Shown here piece by piece: positions 32,626-43,446 of a stretch of DNA of 64,000 bases. The position numbers and the translations under genes were made by a program. This DNA comes from an uncultured Burkholderiales bacterium (GTDB lineage Bacteria; Pseudomonadota; Gammaproteobacteria; Burkholderiales; Burkholderiaceae_C): positions 62,001 through 126,000 of the forward strand of contig CAILYC010000059.1 in assembly GCA_903838355.1 (NCBI GenBank), written 5' to 3'. Under the pieces are notes generated by a model, which was not told where the DNA came from, did not search any database, and saw only the letters and a list, made by a program, of their open reading frames with translations. The first letter of the stretch is position 1. Each line of letters starts with the position of its first letter.

Positions 32626-35522
32626 GCAAACAATCGTTTCTCGCCAGATCCAAACAAATTGTGAGAGCAGCGCAGACACAGGCCCGGGTGTGCGGTGTCT
32701 TGACCAACATCGGCTTGGTAGTGCCAGCAGCGCTCGCACTTGAGGTCTGGGCTGGGGCTTACCGCGATCTCAGGCTCGCTCAGCTCAGACGCTTGCGCGG
32801 AGGATAAGGGCAGAAGTTCGATTTTGGAGGTGATGAAGACAAATTTCACATCGTCTCGGAGGGACGTCAAAAGTGCCAAATCACGCTCACCCAAGCGCAA
32901 TTGCACCACCGCTTGCAGCGAAGCCCCCACCAGGGATGCGCTCCTGAGCGCCTCAATCTCTTTGTTCACAAGGTCGCGGATGAAGCGAATTCGACTCCAC
33001 TTGGCGAGCAAGAGTTCCTCTTGAGGCAGGGGGAGGAAGGTTTCTTGAAAAATCGACGTCTTGTGTCCCATGAGGTGCCACGCTTCTTCGGCGGTGAAGC
33101 TCAAGAACGGGGCCATCAAGCGCAGCAAGGTTTGGGTGATGTGCCAAAGCGCAGTTTGTGCGCTCTTTCTAGCGTGTGAGTTTTTCGCGGTGGTGTAGAG
33201 GCGATCCTTCAAGATGTCAAGATAAAAGGCGCCCAATTCCTCAGAGCAATAGATTTGCAATTTGCCCACCACCGGATGGAACTCGTATTGACCAAAGAGG
33301 CCGCCTTCATAGACCTGGGTCTTGGGGTTGAGATGACCGGCAATGTCGCTTTGCAGTTGCGACAAGCGTTGCAGGGCATATTGGTCAATTTCGAGCATGT
33401 CTTGCAGCGGCACGTCTTGTGTGGCAGGGTCAAAATCACTCACATTGGCGAGTAAAAATCGCAATGTGTTTCTGATGCGGCGATAGGCATCGACCACGCG
33501 CGCCAAGATCTTTTCGTCAATGTTGAGGTCACCCGAATAGTCGGTGGAGGCTACCCACAGGCGCACGATTTCTGCCCCGAGTTTGTCGCTCACCTCTTGC
33601 GGGGCCACCACATTGCCCAAAGACTTGCTCATCTTGCGACCCTGTCCATCGGTGGCAAAGCCGTGCGTGAGCAAACCGCGGTAGGGGGCACGACCGTAGA
33701 GTGCGCAGCCCAACAGCAATGAGCTGTGAAACCAGCCGCGGTGTTGATCGTGACCTTCGAGGTAGAGGTCGGCTTCTGGGCCTTCTTCATGGAAAGGCGC
33801 CCTGCCATAGGCATTCAAATGAGAGCCTCGCAAGACGTGCTCAAAGGTGGAGCCCGAGTCGAACCAGACCTCCAAAATATCCGTGCTTTTGGTGTAAAAA
33901 CCGGCTTCACCCTGGCCCAAAACATCTTCACAGGTCAAGCGTGACCAGGCCTCAATGCCCCCCTGCTCAATCACGTCAGCGGCTTGGTCCAAAATCTCCA
34001 AGGTGCGAGGATGCAACTCCCCGCTGGTGTTGTGGATGAAAAACGGCAAGGGCACGCCCCAACTGCGTTGTCTGGAGATGCACCAGTCGGGTCGCGATGC
34101 AATCATGTCTCGCAACCGCGCTTTGCCGTTGGCCGGGTAAAAGGAGGTTTGCTCAATGGCATGGAGGGCCAATTCACGCAGGCTCTCTTTGGGTTTGTCG
34201 CGGGTAAAGATGCCGTCTCCGTGGTCCATGCGAATGAACCACTGGGCGGCAGCGCGGTAGATCACTGGGGTTTTGTGGCGCCAGCAATGTGGATAACTGT
34301 GGGTGATGGGGTGGGTGGACAAGAGGCGTTCGGCACCTTTCAATCGCTCAAGGATGCTCGGAATCGCTTTCCAAATGTGCTCACCACCAAACAATGGGAA
34401 GTCACTGGCATAAACGCCATTGGGTTGAACAGGATTCAAAATATCGTCGATTTTCATGCCGTGCGCCACGCAGCTCAAGAAATCGTCCACGCCATAGGCA
34501 GGGGCCGAGTGGACAATGCCCGTGCCCTCGGTGGCGGTGGCATAGTCGGCCAAATAAACGGGAGCGACCCGATTGAAACCGGGGTCAACCTTGGACAAGG
34601 GATGGAAGAACTCGATGTTTTCAAGCGCTTGACCCAAGGCGGTGGCCACCACTTGGCCGCTCAAGCCCCAGCGCTCTAGGGACACGCCCACCAAGTCTGT
34701 GGCGACCAGCATGAGGCCCTTGGCGGTGTCAACCAAGGCAAACTCAATCTCGGGGTTCAAGTTCAGCGCTTGGTTGGCAGGTAGGGTCCAAGCGGTGGTG
34801 GTCCAAATGACGGCAAAGGCGTCCTTTGAGAGCTCATTCAAGCCAAATGCCTTGGCCAAAAGCGCGGGCTGCGCGCACAAAAAAGCCACATCCAAGGTGT
34901 CACTTTTTTTCTCGGCGTATTCGATCTCAAACTCGGCCAAGGAGGAGCCGCAATCAAAGCAGCAGTAAACGGGCTTTAAGCCACGGTAAACAAACCCACG
35001 TTCGATCACCCGCTTGAAGGCGCGCAACTGACCCGCTTCATTTTGCGGATCCATGGTTCGGTAGGGGCGATCCCAGTCCCCGAGCACACCCAAGCGTTTG
35101 AAGTCCTCGCGCTGTTGGTTGATTTGCTCATTGGCAAAAGCGCGGCTTTTGGCTTGCATGTCGTCGCGGCTCAATTTGCGACCGTGAAGCTTTTCAATGG
35201 CATTTTCAATGGGCAGTCCATGACAGTCCCAGCCCGGGATGTATTGCGCATCAAAGCCCGCCAATTGACGGCTTTTGACGATCATGTCTTTGAGCACTTT
35301 GTTGAGTGCGTGTCCAATGTGCAGTTTGCCATTGGCATAAGGCGGACCGTCGTGCAACACAAAAAGGGGTGCCCCCGTCCTGGCCAAGCGCAGTTGTTGA
35401 TAAACACCCTCGCTTGCCCACTGCTCAGCCCAAGCGGGCTCTCGCTTGGGCAAATCTCCACGCATGGGAAACGGGGTGTCTGGCAAGTTGAGCGTGGCTC
35501 GGTAGTCAGCAGGTTGGGTCAT
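32622..35522 (-). CDS. ileS: Isoleucyl-tRNA synthetase
   Basis: Class I synthetase of 966 residues. The HIGH motif is [15 protein letters not shown] (about 62-76), and the editing domain contains [17 protein letters not shown] appears as [10 protein letters not shown], and a C-terminal zinc ribbon reads CERCWHYQ ... CLRC (last 40 residues). It overlaps lspA by four bases and follows ribF by 139 bases, with its own probable promoter there. Length and motifs are standard. Confidence 0.97.
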   Translation of the reverse strand: MTQPADYRATLNLPDTPFPMRGDLPKREPAWAEQWASEGVYQQLRLARTGAPLFVLHDGPPYANGKLHIGHALNKVLKDMIVKSRQLAGFDAQYIPGWDCHGLPIENAIEKLHGRKLSRDDMQAKSRAFANEQINQQREDFKRLGVLGDWDRPYRTMDPQNEAGQLRAFKRVIERGFVYRGLKPVYCCFDCGSSLAEFEIEYAEKKSDTLDVAFLCAQPALLAKAFGLNELSKDAFAVIWTTTAWTLPANQALNLNPEIEFALVDTAKGLMLVATDLVGVSLERWGLSGQVVATALGQALENIEFFHPLSKVDPGFNRVAPVYLADYATATEGTGIVHSAPAYGVDDFLSCVAHGMKIDDILNPVQPNGVYASDFPLFGGEHIWKAIPSILERLKGAERLLSTHPITHSYPHCWRHKTPVIYRAAAQWFIRMDHGDGIFTRDKPKESLRELALHAIEQTSFYPANGKARLRDMIASRPDWCISRQRSWGVPLPFFIHNTSGELHPRTLEILDQAADVIEQGGIEAWSRLTCEDVLGQGEAGFYTKSTDILEVWFDSGSTFEHVLRGSHLNAYGRAPFHEEGPEADLYLEGHDQHRGWFHSSLLLGCALYGRAPYRGLLTHGFATDGQGRKMSKSLGNVVAPQEVSDKLGAEIVRLWVASTDYSGDLNIDEKILARVVDAYRRIRNTLRFLLANVSDFDPATQDVPLQDMLEIDQYALQRLSQLQSDIAGHLNPKTQVYEGGLFGQYEFHPVVGKLQIYCSEELGAFYLDILKDRLYTTAKNSHARKSAQTALWHITQTLLRLMAPFLSFTAEEAWHLMGHKTSIFQETFLPLPQEELLLAKWSRIRFIRDLVNKEIEALRSASLVGASLQAVVQLRLGERDLALLTSLRDDVKFVFITSKIELLPLSSAQASELSEPEIAVSPSPDLKCERCWHYQADVGQDTAHPGLCLRCSHNLFGSGEKRLFA

Positions 35523-35618
35523 GGATGTCGTGCCAAAAAAACAAAGGCGTTAAAGCTCTATTCTGAGCGAGGCTGGGTTCGTGACCCGATATTGAACTAG
35601 TTAAAAAGTTCCCACTCC

Positions 35619-35624
35619 ATTATA
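35619..35624 (-). promoter_or_regulatory. Perfect -10 box (TATAAT) ahead of ileS
   Basis: On the minus strand TATAAT lies about 100 bases before the ileS start, in the ribF-ileS gap. A good -35 is not visible at 16-18 bases; the spacer contains a GCCCCCAGTGGGCGC hairpin. A weak or activator-dependent promoter is possible. Confidence 0.3.
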
Positions 35625-35661
35625 AGCGCCCACTGGGGGCGGGCACTTCTCGAACAAGACC

Positions 35662-36690
35662 CTAAACGGGTGAGTGCGCTTGGTGCCATTGAAGGGCGTC
35701 TGCACAGTCTTTGGCAATGCCCGCTTCAAGGGCAGCCAAGCTCTCGTACTTGAACTCATCGTGAAGTTTGTGCAGGAGCTCAATTTGGACCACGCGGCCA
35801 TAGGCGCCTTCCAAACTGAGTGAGGAGGGCCAACTGAGGCAGTGGGCTTCAAGCAAAATTTGCCCCTGGTTTTTGTCGGTCGGGCTCAGACTTGGACGAA
35901 CCCCAAAATTGGCCACACCAGCGAGTGGCTTAGCGCTCAGCCCCAAGACGTTCACGACAAAGATGCCCTGCGTGGCTGCGCGTTGGGGTTTGAAGCGCAC
36001 ATTGAGGGTGCGAGCGTTGAGGCTGCGACCCAGTTGTCTGCCATACACGACGTGGCCCGAGATCACGTAAGTTCGGCCCAAAAGTTTTTGCGCCACGTCC
36101 AACTGCCCTTGAGACAGGGCTAGTCGCACGGCGGAGCTGGAGACTCGAACGAGCGCACTGCTCGGTGCGGTGCCTGGCAGGTGGTCTTTGGACAGGGGGA
36201 TGGGAATTTCGTAGCTGTTCATTTTGGCAACATCAAAACCCATTTGGGTGCCTACACTGCTCAGCAAGGCGAAGTCGCCGCTTCGTTTGGCGCCAAATTT
36301 AAAGTCGTCTCCAACAAGAACATACTTCACCCCCAGGCCTTTGATCAAGACTTTTTCAATGAAGTCGTGAGCACTCAGCGCGGCCAATTGGGCGTCAAAG
36401 CGCAGCACCACGCACTGGTCAACGCCGCAGCGTTCAAGCTCGGCGAGTTTGTCGCGCAAGTGGGTGATCCTCGCCGGCGCCAATTGAGGATTGTTTTGCA
36501 AGGCGGCAAAGTAATCCCTGGGATGGGGCTCGAAGGTGAGCACGCAACTGGGCACGCCGAGGTGGCGCGCCTCAGAGCGCAAGGTGGCCAGCATGGCTTG
36601 GTGGCCACGGTGAACGCCATCAAAATTGCCCACGGTGAGCGCGCAAGCTTGGGCCAACTGGGGGTGATGAAAGCCTCGGAAAATTCTCAT
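35662..36690 (-). CDS. ribF: Bifunctional riboflavin kinase/FAD synthetase
   Basis: RibF makes FMN and FAD. The N-terminal adenylyltransferase domain (about 1-190) shows TVGNFDGVHRGHQAML, the HxGH-type site, and GDDFKFGAKRSGD. The C-terminal kinase domain (about 200-342) has VVYGRQLGRSLNARTLNV and ANFGVRPS. The 342-residue length is slightly above average. It is the first gene of the ribF-ileS-lspA run, with a divergent HNH gene upstream. Confidence 0.95.
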   Translation of the reverse strand: MRIFRGFHHPQLAQACALTVGNFDGVHRGHQAMLATLRSEARHLGVPSCVLTFEPHPRDYFAALQNNPQLAPARITHLRDKLAELERCGVDQCVVLRFDAQLAALSAHDFIEKVLIKGLGVKYVLVGDDFKFGAKRSGDFALLSSVGTQMGFDVAKMNSYEIPIPLSKDHLPGTAPSSALVRVSSSAVRLALSQGQLDVAQKLLGRTYVISGHVVYGRQLGRSLNARTLNVRFKPQRAATQGIFVVNVLGLSAKPLAGVANFGVRPSLSPTDKNQGQILLEAHCLSWPSSLSLEGAYGRVVQIELLHKLHDEFKYESLAALEAGIAKDCADALQWHQAHSPV

Positions 36691-36712
36691 GGTCTATCGG
36701 TTAAATGACAAG

Positions 36713-36731
36713 TGTGACGCAAAGCGTCACA
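36713..36731. promoter_or_regulatory. Inverted repeat TGTGACGC-AAA-GCGTCACA upstream of ribF
   Basis: A perfect eight-base dyad 22 bases before the ribF start, in the 210-base gap shared with the divergent HNH gene. A second short dyad, ACAAT-GTAT-ATTGT, follows at 36735-36748. It may be an operator or a leader hairpin. The rest of the gap shows nothing I recognise. Confidence 0.45.
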
Positions 36732-36900
36732 AAAACAATGTATATTGTCTCTGATTGCAGGCTCGCTTGGGTGAATAGCTCAATTGATCCTCAATGTGGT
36801 TGGAGCGTTTCGTGGTTTTTGGCTTCGAAGTGTCTGAGTTGGCTCTTGGCAAAGAGGGGTCAGCACTTCGTTGAATGTTGATCTTCATCGGAGGCCTTCA

Positions 36901-37458
36901 TTGAAAGTTTTGAAACTATCGGCCCAAGGACTGCCCCAGTCTTGGATTAGCCTTGAGCAAGCGGTCATACATTATGCGTCTCAAGAGGTGAGGTGGGAGG
37001 CGGGCGCGAGAGTGGCGATTTTTCGGGGTGGCCACAACGCCATCACGGGACAGCAATCGGTCATTGAGGTCAACAGCATCATTGGCACCCGTGGTGTGCC
37101 CAATATCAACCCCTTTGAATTGAAGCCCGGGCTCACCAACACCAAACTCTTTGCCCGAGACCGAAATGTCTGTGCCTATTGTGGGGGCTTGTTCACCGAA
37201 CTTGAACTCACCCGAGAGCACATCATTCCTTTTGCCCAAAAGGGCCCTGACACCTGGATGAATGTCGTCACTGCGTGCCGCTCTTGCAATCACCGCAAAA
37301 GCTCGCGCACCCCCGAGCAAGCGCGCATGCCTTTGCTCTACACGCCTTATGTGCCGACCTTGTGGGAAGATTTTATTTTGCGCAATCGGCGTATCTTGAG
37401 CGATCAGATGGAGTTTTTAATGGCCCATTTGCCCAAAAACTCAAGACTGATTGCCTAA
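36901..37458 (+). CDS. HNH endonuclease-family protein
   Basis: A 185-residue HNH protein. Zinc cysteines C91/C94 (CAYCG) and C126/C129 (CRSCNHRK) enclose the catalytic H107 (TREHIIPF) and N121. The N-terminal 85 residues form a beta-rich domain (VRWEAGARVAIFRGGHNAITG). The start is TTG 36901: GGAGG lies seven bases upstream and the sequence KVLKLSAQGLPQSWI matches relatives. A longer ATG form at 36871 lacks this support. Such proteins are common solitary chromosomal genes in Burkholderiales, and the role is unknown. Confidence 0.88.
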   Translation: MKVLKLSAQGLPQSWISLEQAVIHYASQEVRWEAGARVAIFRGGHNAITGQQSVIEVNSIIGTRGVPNINPFELKPGLTNTKLFARDRNVCAYCGGLFTELELTREHIIPFAQKGPDTWMNVVTACRSCNHRKSSRTPEQARMPLLYTPYVPTLWEDFILRNRRILSDQMEFLMAHLPKNSRLIA

Positions 37459-37538
37459 AAGAATGTTGGTTTGATCATGCGGCCTTGGGGTGAAGATGGC
37501 CTGTGCATGAGCGCCACGCATAACCGGGATCCATTGCT

Positions 37539-38168
37539 TCAACGGCCAACTTCAACGGCTTTGAGTTTTGAGCCAGTTTTGAGCCAGTTTTCAATGGCGC
37601 TTGGGTAGAGCAAATGCTCCTGTGTCAGCACTCGGTGAGCCAGCATTTGCACAGTGTCGGTGCTCAGCACCGGCACCACGGCTTGATCGATGATGGCGCC
37701 AGCATCCAGCTCTGCCGTGACCCAGTGGACGGTGGCACCGTGAAACTTGCAGCCCGCTAGCAGCGCCCTCTCATGCGTTTGTAAACCAGTAAAGGCGGGC
37801 AATAAACTGGGGTGGATATTGATCATCCTGTGGGCATAGTGCTCTACCGTGCTTGGGCTCAAGATGCGCATAAAGCCCGCCAGCACCACCAGCGCGGGAG
37901 CTTGCTCGTCGAGGACGGCGCACAAGTCCGACTCAAAGGCCTCACGAGCCTGATCCTTTGAGAGTGTGGGGTAATCTTTGTGGGACAAGACTTGGGTGTG
38001 CAGCCCCGCCGCATTGGCCCAGGCCAAGCCTTTTGAGGCGGGATCGGTGCTCAGCACCAAGCTCACCCGTGCTTCATAGCGCTCAAGCCAGCGCGCTTTT
38101 ATGCTGTGCTCGACAATGGCTTTCATGTTGGAGCCAGAGCCAGAAATCAAAATCACGATGTTGTTCAT
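37539..38168 (-). CDS. purN: Phosphoribosylglycinamide formyltransferase
   Basis: PurN transfers a formyl group from 10-formyl-tetrahydrofolate to GAR in purine synthesis. The 209 residues begin with NIVILISGSGSNM (phosphate loop) and carry the catalytic triad N117, H119 (NIHPSLLPAF) and D155 (ELDAGAII). I use ATG 38168; a TTG at 38204 overlapping the upstream gene is possible. Its last codons contain two copies of the 11-mer GTTTTGAGCCA. It is downstream of the DUF1653 gene on the same strand. Confidence 0.95.
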   Translation of the reverse strand: MNNIVILISGSGSNMKAIVEHSIKARWLERYEARVSLVLSTDPASKGLAWANAAGLHTQVLSHKDYPTLSKDQAREAFESDLCAVLDEQAPALVVLAGFMRILSPSTVEHYAHRMINIHPSLLPAFTGLQTHERALLAGCKFHGATVHWVTAELDAGAIIDQAVVPVLSTDTVQMLAHRVLTQEHLLYPSAIENWLKTGSKLKAVEVGR

Positions 38169-38196
38169 GGGTGGGGTATGTTGCTTTGTCACAGTG

Positions 38197-38430
38197 TCAT
38201 TCAATCGGTGTGAAGCGAAGTTGGCGCACGCCGTCCACCATCACTTCTTCTAAAAACATGGGGGCCGGGCGCACCCACAAAAGGCCGGTTTGCAAATTGC
38301 GGTAGACCACCAAGGTCTCGAGCGTTTCGCTGTGCAGGGCCATTTCCATGACCTCGTAGAGGCCCCCTTTGTAGTGGCGATAGCGCTGGGGAGAAATAAA
38401 GAGGTCGGGTTGGGGCTTGTCGGGGTTCAT
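38197..38430 (-). CDS. DUF1653-family small protein
   Basis: A 77-residue protein with the DUF1653 core RYRHYKGGLYEVMEMALHSE, followed by TLVVYRNLQTG and LWVRP. The function of this family is unknown. The start ATG 38430 leaves 18 bases to the divergent rsmB-like start, and no clear ribosome site is seen. A longer frame to 38613 runs antisense to the rsmB-like gene and is unlikely. It precedes purN on the same strand, so they may share a transcript. Confidence 0.82.
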   Translation of the reverse strand: MNPDKPQPDLFISPQRYRHYKGGLYEVMEMALHSETLETLVVYRNLQTGLLWVRPAPMFLEEVMVDGVRQLRFTPIE

Positions 38431-38448
38431 GGATGCGAGAATACACCA

Positions 38449-39885
38449 ATGCATCCACAAGTCCTTGTCCAAGCTTGCAGCGAACTCGTCGCTCAAGTCC
38501 TCACCTTTGAGCATCCCGCCGATTCGGTGCTCTCGAAGTTTTTCCGCGACCAACGCAAAGCCTTGGCCATCGGCCAACGCGAGAGATCGGCCTTGGCGCA
38601 AACGGTTTACCAAGTGCTACGCTACAAGCTCAGGTTTGACCACTTCTCGCCCTCGGGCTCTGGCCCCAAGGCCAGGCGAATGGCCATTTTGGGCTTGGCC
38701 AAACACCTCTCGGAGCAGCAAGTCACGGGCTCGCCCTCCCTGAGTGCAAAGCCTCAAACTTTTAAGAAAAGAAGCAACGGTGAAGTGGTGGGCTCTAAGT
38801 CTCGTTTTGTTGACCACGCCCATGAAGCCAAACAAAACGCCAAAAAAGCCACCCAGGATTTGGGGCCTCTGGCCTTTTTGCAAGCCGGGGTGACCGAGCA
38901 CGAATGGCTTTGGTTGCAGTCTTGCCTGAAAATTGAGACCCAGGATTTGCTCGAACGCCACCGCCACAATTTGCCAGAATGGTTGATCGAACCCCTGAAG
39001 GCGCAAGTTGGGGACGGATTTTGGCCTTTGGCCGAGTATTTGATGACCAATGCACCGCTGGACTTGCGTGTCAACACCTTGCTCGTCAAGCGCGAAGAGG
39101 TCCAGTCGGAGCTCAAGGCTTTGGGACTCAAAGCCCTGCCGACCCCCTACAGCCCCTGGGGTCTGAGGATTGCGGGCAAGCCTGCTTTGTCTGACTTGGA
39201 TTGTTTTAAGCTTGGACGTCTTGAAGTGCAAGACGAAGGCTCGCAGCTGTTGGCCTTGATCACCGACGCGCACCGAGGAGAGATGGTGGCGGATTTTTGT
39301 GCCGGCGCCGGTGGTAAAACCTTGGCGCTGGGCGCGATGATGCGCAACACCGGTCGCTTGTACGCCTTTGATACGTCGGCACATCGCTTGGATCAACTCA
39401 AGCCGCGCCTGGCCAGGAGTCAGCTCTCCAATGTCCACCCTAGCGTCATCGCTCATGAAAGAGACGAGCGCATCAAACGTTTGACAGGCAAAATTGACCG
39501 CGTCTTGGTCGATGCCCCTTGCTCCGGTCTCGGTACTTTGCGACGCAACCCAGACTTGAAATGGCGTCAATCGCCCCAGAGTGTGGCCGAGTTGGTGGTC
39601 AAGCAGCAAGCGATTTTGACCAGTGCGGCCAAGCTCTTGAAGGTGGGCGGGCGATTGGTCTACGCGACGTGCAGTTTGCTCACGGCTGAAAATGAGGAAA
39701 TCGCTCAGGCCTTTGGATTGGTCCACCCAGGCTTTAAGCCCCTGCCCGTGGTCGAGGTGCTGAGCGCTCAGAAAATTGAATCGGCTGCGTCACTGTGCAC
39801 GATCGATGGCCTTTATCTGAGGTTGTGGCCCCATGTCCACCACACCGATGGTTTTTTTGCGGCGGTTTGGGTTCGCGAGTCCTGA
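38449..39885 (+). CDS. RsmB/NOP-family RNA m5C methyltransferase
   Basis: A SAM-dependent 5-methylcytosine methyltransferase of the RsmB/NOL1/NOP2 family, 478 residues. The N-terminal helical region (about 1-110) includes QRERSALAQTVYQVLRYKL. The catalytic domain has DFCAGAGGKTLALG (SAM loop), VDAPCSGLGTLRRNPDLKW (first catalytic Cys) and YATCSLL (second Cys). It lacks a full NusB domain, so the true substrate (16S C967 or another site) is uncertain. ATG 38449 is favoured by divergence from DUF1653; longer forms run antisense to that gene. Confidence 0.92.
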   Translation: MHPQVLVQACSELVAQVLTFEHPADSVLSKFFRDQRKALAIGQRERSALAQTVYQVLRYKLRFDHFSPSGSGPKARRMAILGLAKHLSEQQVTGSPSLSAKPQTFKKRSNGEVVGSKSRFVDHAHEAKQNAKKATQDLGPLAFLQAGVTEHEWLWLQSCLKIETQDLLERHRHNLPEWLIEPLKAQVGDGFWPLAEYLMTNAPLDLRVNTLLVKREEVQSELKALGLKALPTPYSPWGLRIAGKPALSDLDCFKLGRLEVQDEGSQLLALITDAHRGEMVADFCAGAGGKTLALGAMMRNTGRLYAFDTSAHRLDQLKPRLARSQLSNVHPSVIAHERDERIKRLTGKIDRVLVDAPCSGLGTLRRNPDLKWRQSPQSVAELVVKQQAILTSAAKLLKVGGRLVYATCSLLTAENEEIAQAFGLVHPGFKPLPVVEVLSAQKIESAASLCTIDGLYLRLWPHVHHTDGFFAAVWVRES

Positions 39886-40068
39886 ACACCGTTTTTGAAA
39901 ATCCCAGGCCTATCCAAGGCCAATGCACTCAAAGCCCTAGATGTTCTTGCTTTCATGCCAATGAATGCGAATTAGACGTATTTAGCCGACTTTTAAAAGA
40001 TGTTGGTTGATTTTAGACATTTCCGAGATCGATGAATTTGATCGCTTGAAGCTTAAAGTGTTAAAATA

Positions 40069-41319
40069 ATGCGATACGCCGTGCTCATGGCGTCTCAAGG
40101 GTTTATGACAAACAATTTTCTTGAAACTGCATTTTGGTCCGTGTTGAATTTTTTGAATCACGGCTTATTGAACTTGGGTGCTTGGCAACATGTGCTGGCG
40201 GCCTTGGTCTTTACGCACATCACCATTGCGTCGGTTACCATTTACTTGCACCGCCATCAAGCACACCGCTCGCTGGATTTGCATTGGGCGCCTTCGCATT
40301 TTTTCCGTTTGTGGTTGTGGATGACCACGGGCATGCTCACCAAGGAATGGGTGGCTATTCACAGGAAGCACCACGCCAAATGCGAGACGCCTGACGATCC
40401 ACACAGCCCCCAAACCCGAGGGATTAAAACTGTGTTTTGGCGAGGCGCTGAGCTTTACGCGGCTGAGACGCACAATCTCGAGACGATGCAGCGCTATGGT
40501 CACAACACGCCCGATGACTGGGTGGAGCGTCACTTGTACACCGCCTATCCTTGGCAAGGCCTGGGCCTCATGTTGATCATCGATATCGCTTTGTTTGGCG
40601 CGATTGGGTTGACGATTTGGGCGGTTCAGATGATCTGGATCCCTGTGACCGCTGCGGGTGTGATCAATGGCATTGGGCACTACTGGGGTTACCGCAATTT
40701 TGAGTCCCCTGATGCGAGCACCAACATCTCGCCTTGGGGTATTTTGATTGGTGGAGAGGAACTGCACAACAACCATCACACTTACCCAACGTCGGCCAAA
40801 CTGTCGGTGAAATGGTTTGAATTTGATCTGGGATACACCTACATTCGATTGCTGAGCTTGGTTGGCTTGGCCCACGTGAAGAAAACCCCACCCAAGGTCG
40901 AGTTGGGCTTGATCAAATCCAAGCCCGATGCTGGGACTTTGGAGGCCTTGATCAATCATCGCTATGAGGTGATGGCAAGCTACGCCAAGGGCTTGAAGGC
41001 CGAATGCGCACAAGATCTCTTGGACCTTAACCTACACTTGGAGCGCAAAGTCAGGTTGGCCGCCAAGACCTGGATGCACCGTGACTTGGAGCGTGTTCCT
41101 GCTTCGGCGAAAAATGCACTCCTTCAAGCGCGCTTGGCCATGCCACGGGTCGAGACCATGCTGCAAATGCGCGAAGAGTTGCGGCTCTTGTGGCTAAGCA
41201 CCAATCGCAGCCGCGAGCAGTTGATTGTGGACTTGCAAGCTTGGTGCGAGCGTGCGGAGAGCAGTGGCATTGCTGCACTCCAAGACTTTTCGACCAGTCT
41301 CAAAATGGTGCGGGTTTGA
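40069..41319 (+). CDS. Membrane fatty acid desaturase
   Basis: A delta-9-type acyl desaturase with the di-iron histidine boxes HRHQAH, HRKHH and HNNHH within a hydrophobic core of four helices. Length is 416 residues: the last 150 or so (after GLAHVKKTP) form a charged helical extension I do not recognise. The start is uncertain among ATG 40069, 40087 and 40105; AAGGG lies close ahead of the last. The 183 bases upstream show no firm promoter. It stands alone and ends at a strong bidirectional terminator shared with rpmG. Confidence 0.9.
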   Translation: MRYAVLMASQGFMTNNFLETAFWSVLNFLNHGLLNLGAWQHVLAALVFTHITIASVTIYLHRHQAHRSLDLHWAPSHFFRLWLWMTTGMLTKEWVAIHRKHHAKCETPDDPHSPQTRGIKTVFWRGAELYAAETHNLETMQRYGHNTPDDWVERHLYTAYPWQGLGLMLIIDIALFGAIGLTIWAVQMIWIPVTAAGVINGIGHYWGYRNFESPDASTNISPWGILIGGEELHNNHHTYPTSAKLSVKWFEFDLGYTYIRLLSLVGLAHVKKTPPKVELGLIKSKPDAGTLEALINHRYEVMASYAKGLKAECAQDLLDLNLHLERKVRLAAKTWMHRDLERVPASAKNALLQARLAMPRVETMLQMREELRLLWLSTNRSREQLIVDLQAWCERAESSGIAALQDFSTSLKMVRV

Positions 41320-41346
41320 TATCCTGACCAAGCCTCATTGCCCATG

Positions 41347-41385
41347 AAAAAAGCTCCACACCGGCGACGGTGATGGAGCTTTTTT
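41347..41385. terminator. Bidirectional Rho-independent terminator
   Basis: AAAAAAGCTCCA, 15-base loop, TGGAGCTTTTTT: a perfect 12-base stem including the A/T runs. It serves the desaturase gene on the plus strand and the rpmBG genes on the minus strand. Confidence 0.93.
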
Positions 41386-41406
41386 GTGAAAACAGGGGTT
41401 GCTTAA

Positions 41407-41577
41407 TTACTTCAGCTTTGTCTCTTTGTATTCCACGTGCTTGCGAGCTTTGGGATCAAATTTCATGATCGAGATTTTCTCGGGCATGGTTTTTTTGTTT
41501 TTGCTGGTCGTGTAAAAATGACCAGTTCCTGCTGATGATTCAAGTTTAATTTTCTCGCGTCCGCCTTTAGAAGCCAT
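41407..41577 (-). CDS. rpmG: 50S ribosomal protein L33
   Basis: A 56-residue large-subunit ribosomal protein read directly from the sequence: it begins [15 protein letters not shown] and ends VEYKETKLK. The core FYTTSKNKK and [11 protein letters not shown] is typical of L33. It lacks the zinc cysteines, so it is the zinc-free type. AAAGGA lies seven bases before the ATG. It follows rpmB by 24 bases, the usual rpmB-rpmG order. Confidence 0.97.
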   Translation of the reverse strand: MASKGGREKIKLESSAGTGHFYTTSKNKKTMPEKISIMKFDPKARKHVEYKETKLK

Positions 41578-41601
41578 GATGGTGTCCTTTCAATGGGTTA
41601 A

Positions 41602-41835
41602 TCAAGCTTGACCACGGGCGCGCAAGTCTGCGAGCACGACATCAATGCCTTTTTTATCGATCAAGCGCAATGCTGCACTGGAGATGCGCAAACGAATCCA
41701 ACGGTTCTCGGATTCCACCCAAAATCTGCGGTATTGCAAATTGGGCATGAAGCGGCGCTTGGTTCTGTTGTTGGCGTGAGAAACATTGTTTCCCACCATG
41801 GGGCCTTTGCCCGTGACTTGACATACGCGTGCCAT
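41602..41835 (-). CDS. rpmB: 50S ribosomal protein L28
   Basis: A 77-residue ribosomal protein beginning [16 protein letters not shown], with [11 protein letters not shown] and a C-terminal [15 protein letters not shown] helix. It has no zinc cysteine pair beyond the single Cys5. ATG 41835 has AGGAG ahead; a longer frame to 41883 is unlikely. It heads the rpmBG transcript. Confidence 0.97.
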   Translation of the reverse strand: MARVCQVTGKGPMVGNNVSHANNRTKRRFMPNLQYRRFWVESENRWIRLRISSAALRLIDKKGIDVVLADLRARGQA

Positions 41836-41930
41836 GAGGACACTCCTAATTAAACGGCGGGCCAAACTCTTTTGTCGACCCACCTCACCTCGCCATTGAA
41901 AGGGGGGCGGTGTCCCCTAGAAAGCTCTCT

Positions 41931-41936
41931 ATTGTA
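41931..41936 (-). promoter_or_regulatory. Possible -10 box of rpmBG
   Basis: On the minus strand TACAAT lies about 95 bases before the rpmB start. A clear -35 at 17 bases is missing, although TTGAGG occurs 13 bases upstream. The remaining bases up to trxB (42065) show only a weak GCTGTT/AACAGC dyad at about 41996. Confidence 0.3.
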
Positions 41937-42065
41937 GCGTAAAAGTACCCCTCAAGTCCACCCAAGCCCCAGCCCAACGTCAATGTGGCACAACGGCTGT
42001 TTCACTTGAACAGCAGCGAACAGGGGTCATGATCAAAGGCAATCTACAAATAGAGTCAAAAAGCA

Positions 42066-43446
<1,381 letters not shown>

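Noticed and set aside
36691-36900. FMN riboswitch upstream of ribF
   Set aside because: The conserved AGGATAT-type core and multi-stem layout are absent; only simple dyads are seen.
38617-39726. 369-codon frame antisense to the rsmB-like gene
   Set aside because: It fully overlaps a gene with clear methyltransferase motifs, and the antisense peptide has no family features.
40165-41013. 282-codon frame antisense to the desaturase gene
   Set aside because: A shadow of the His-box coding strand with no ribosome site or family likeness.
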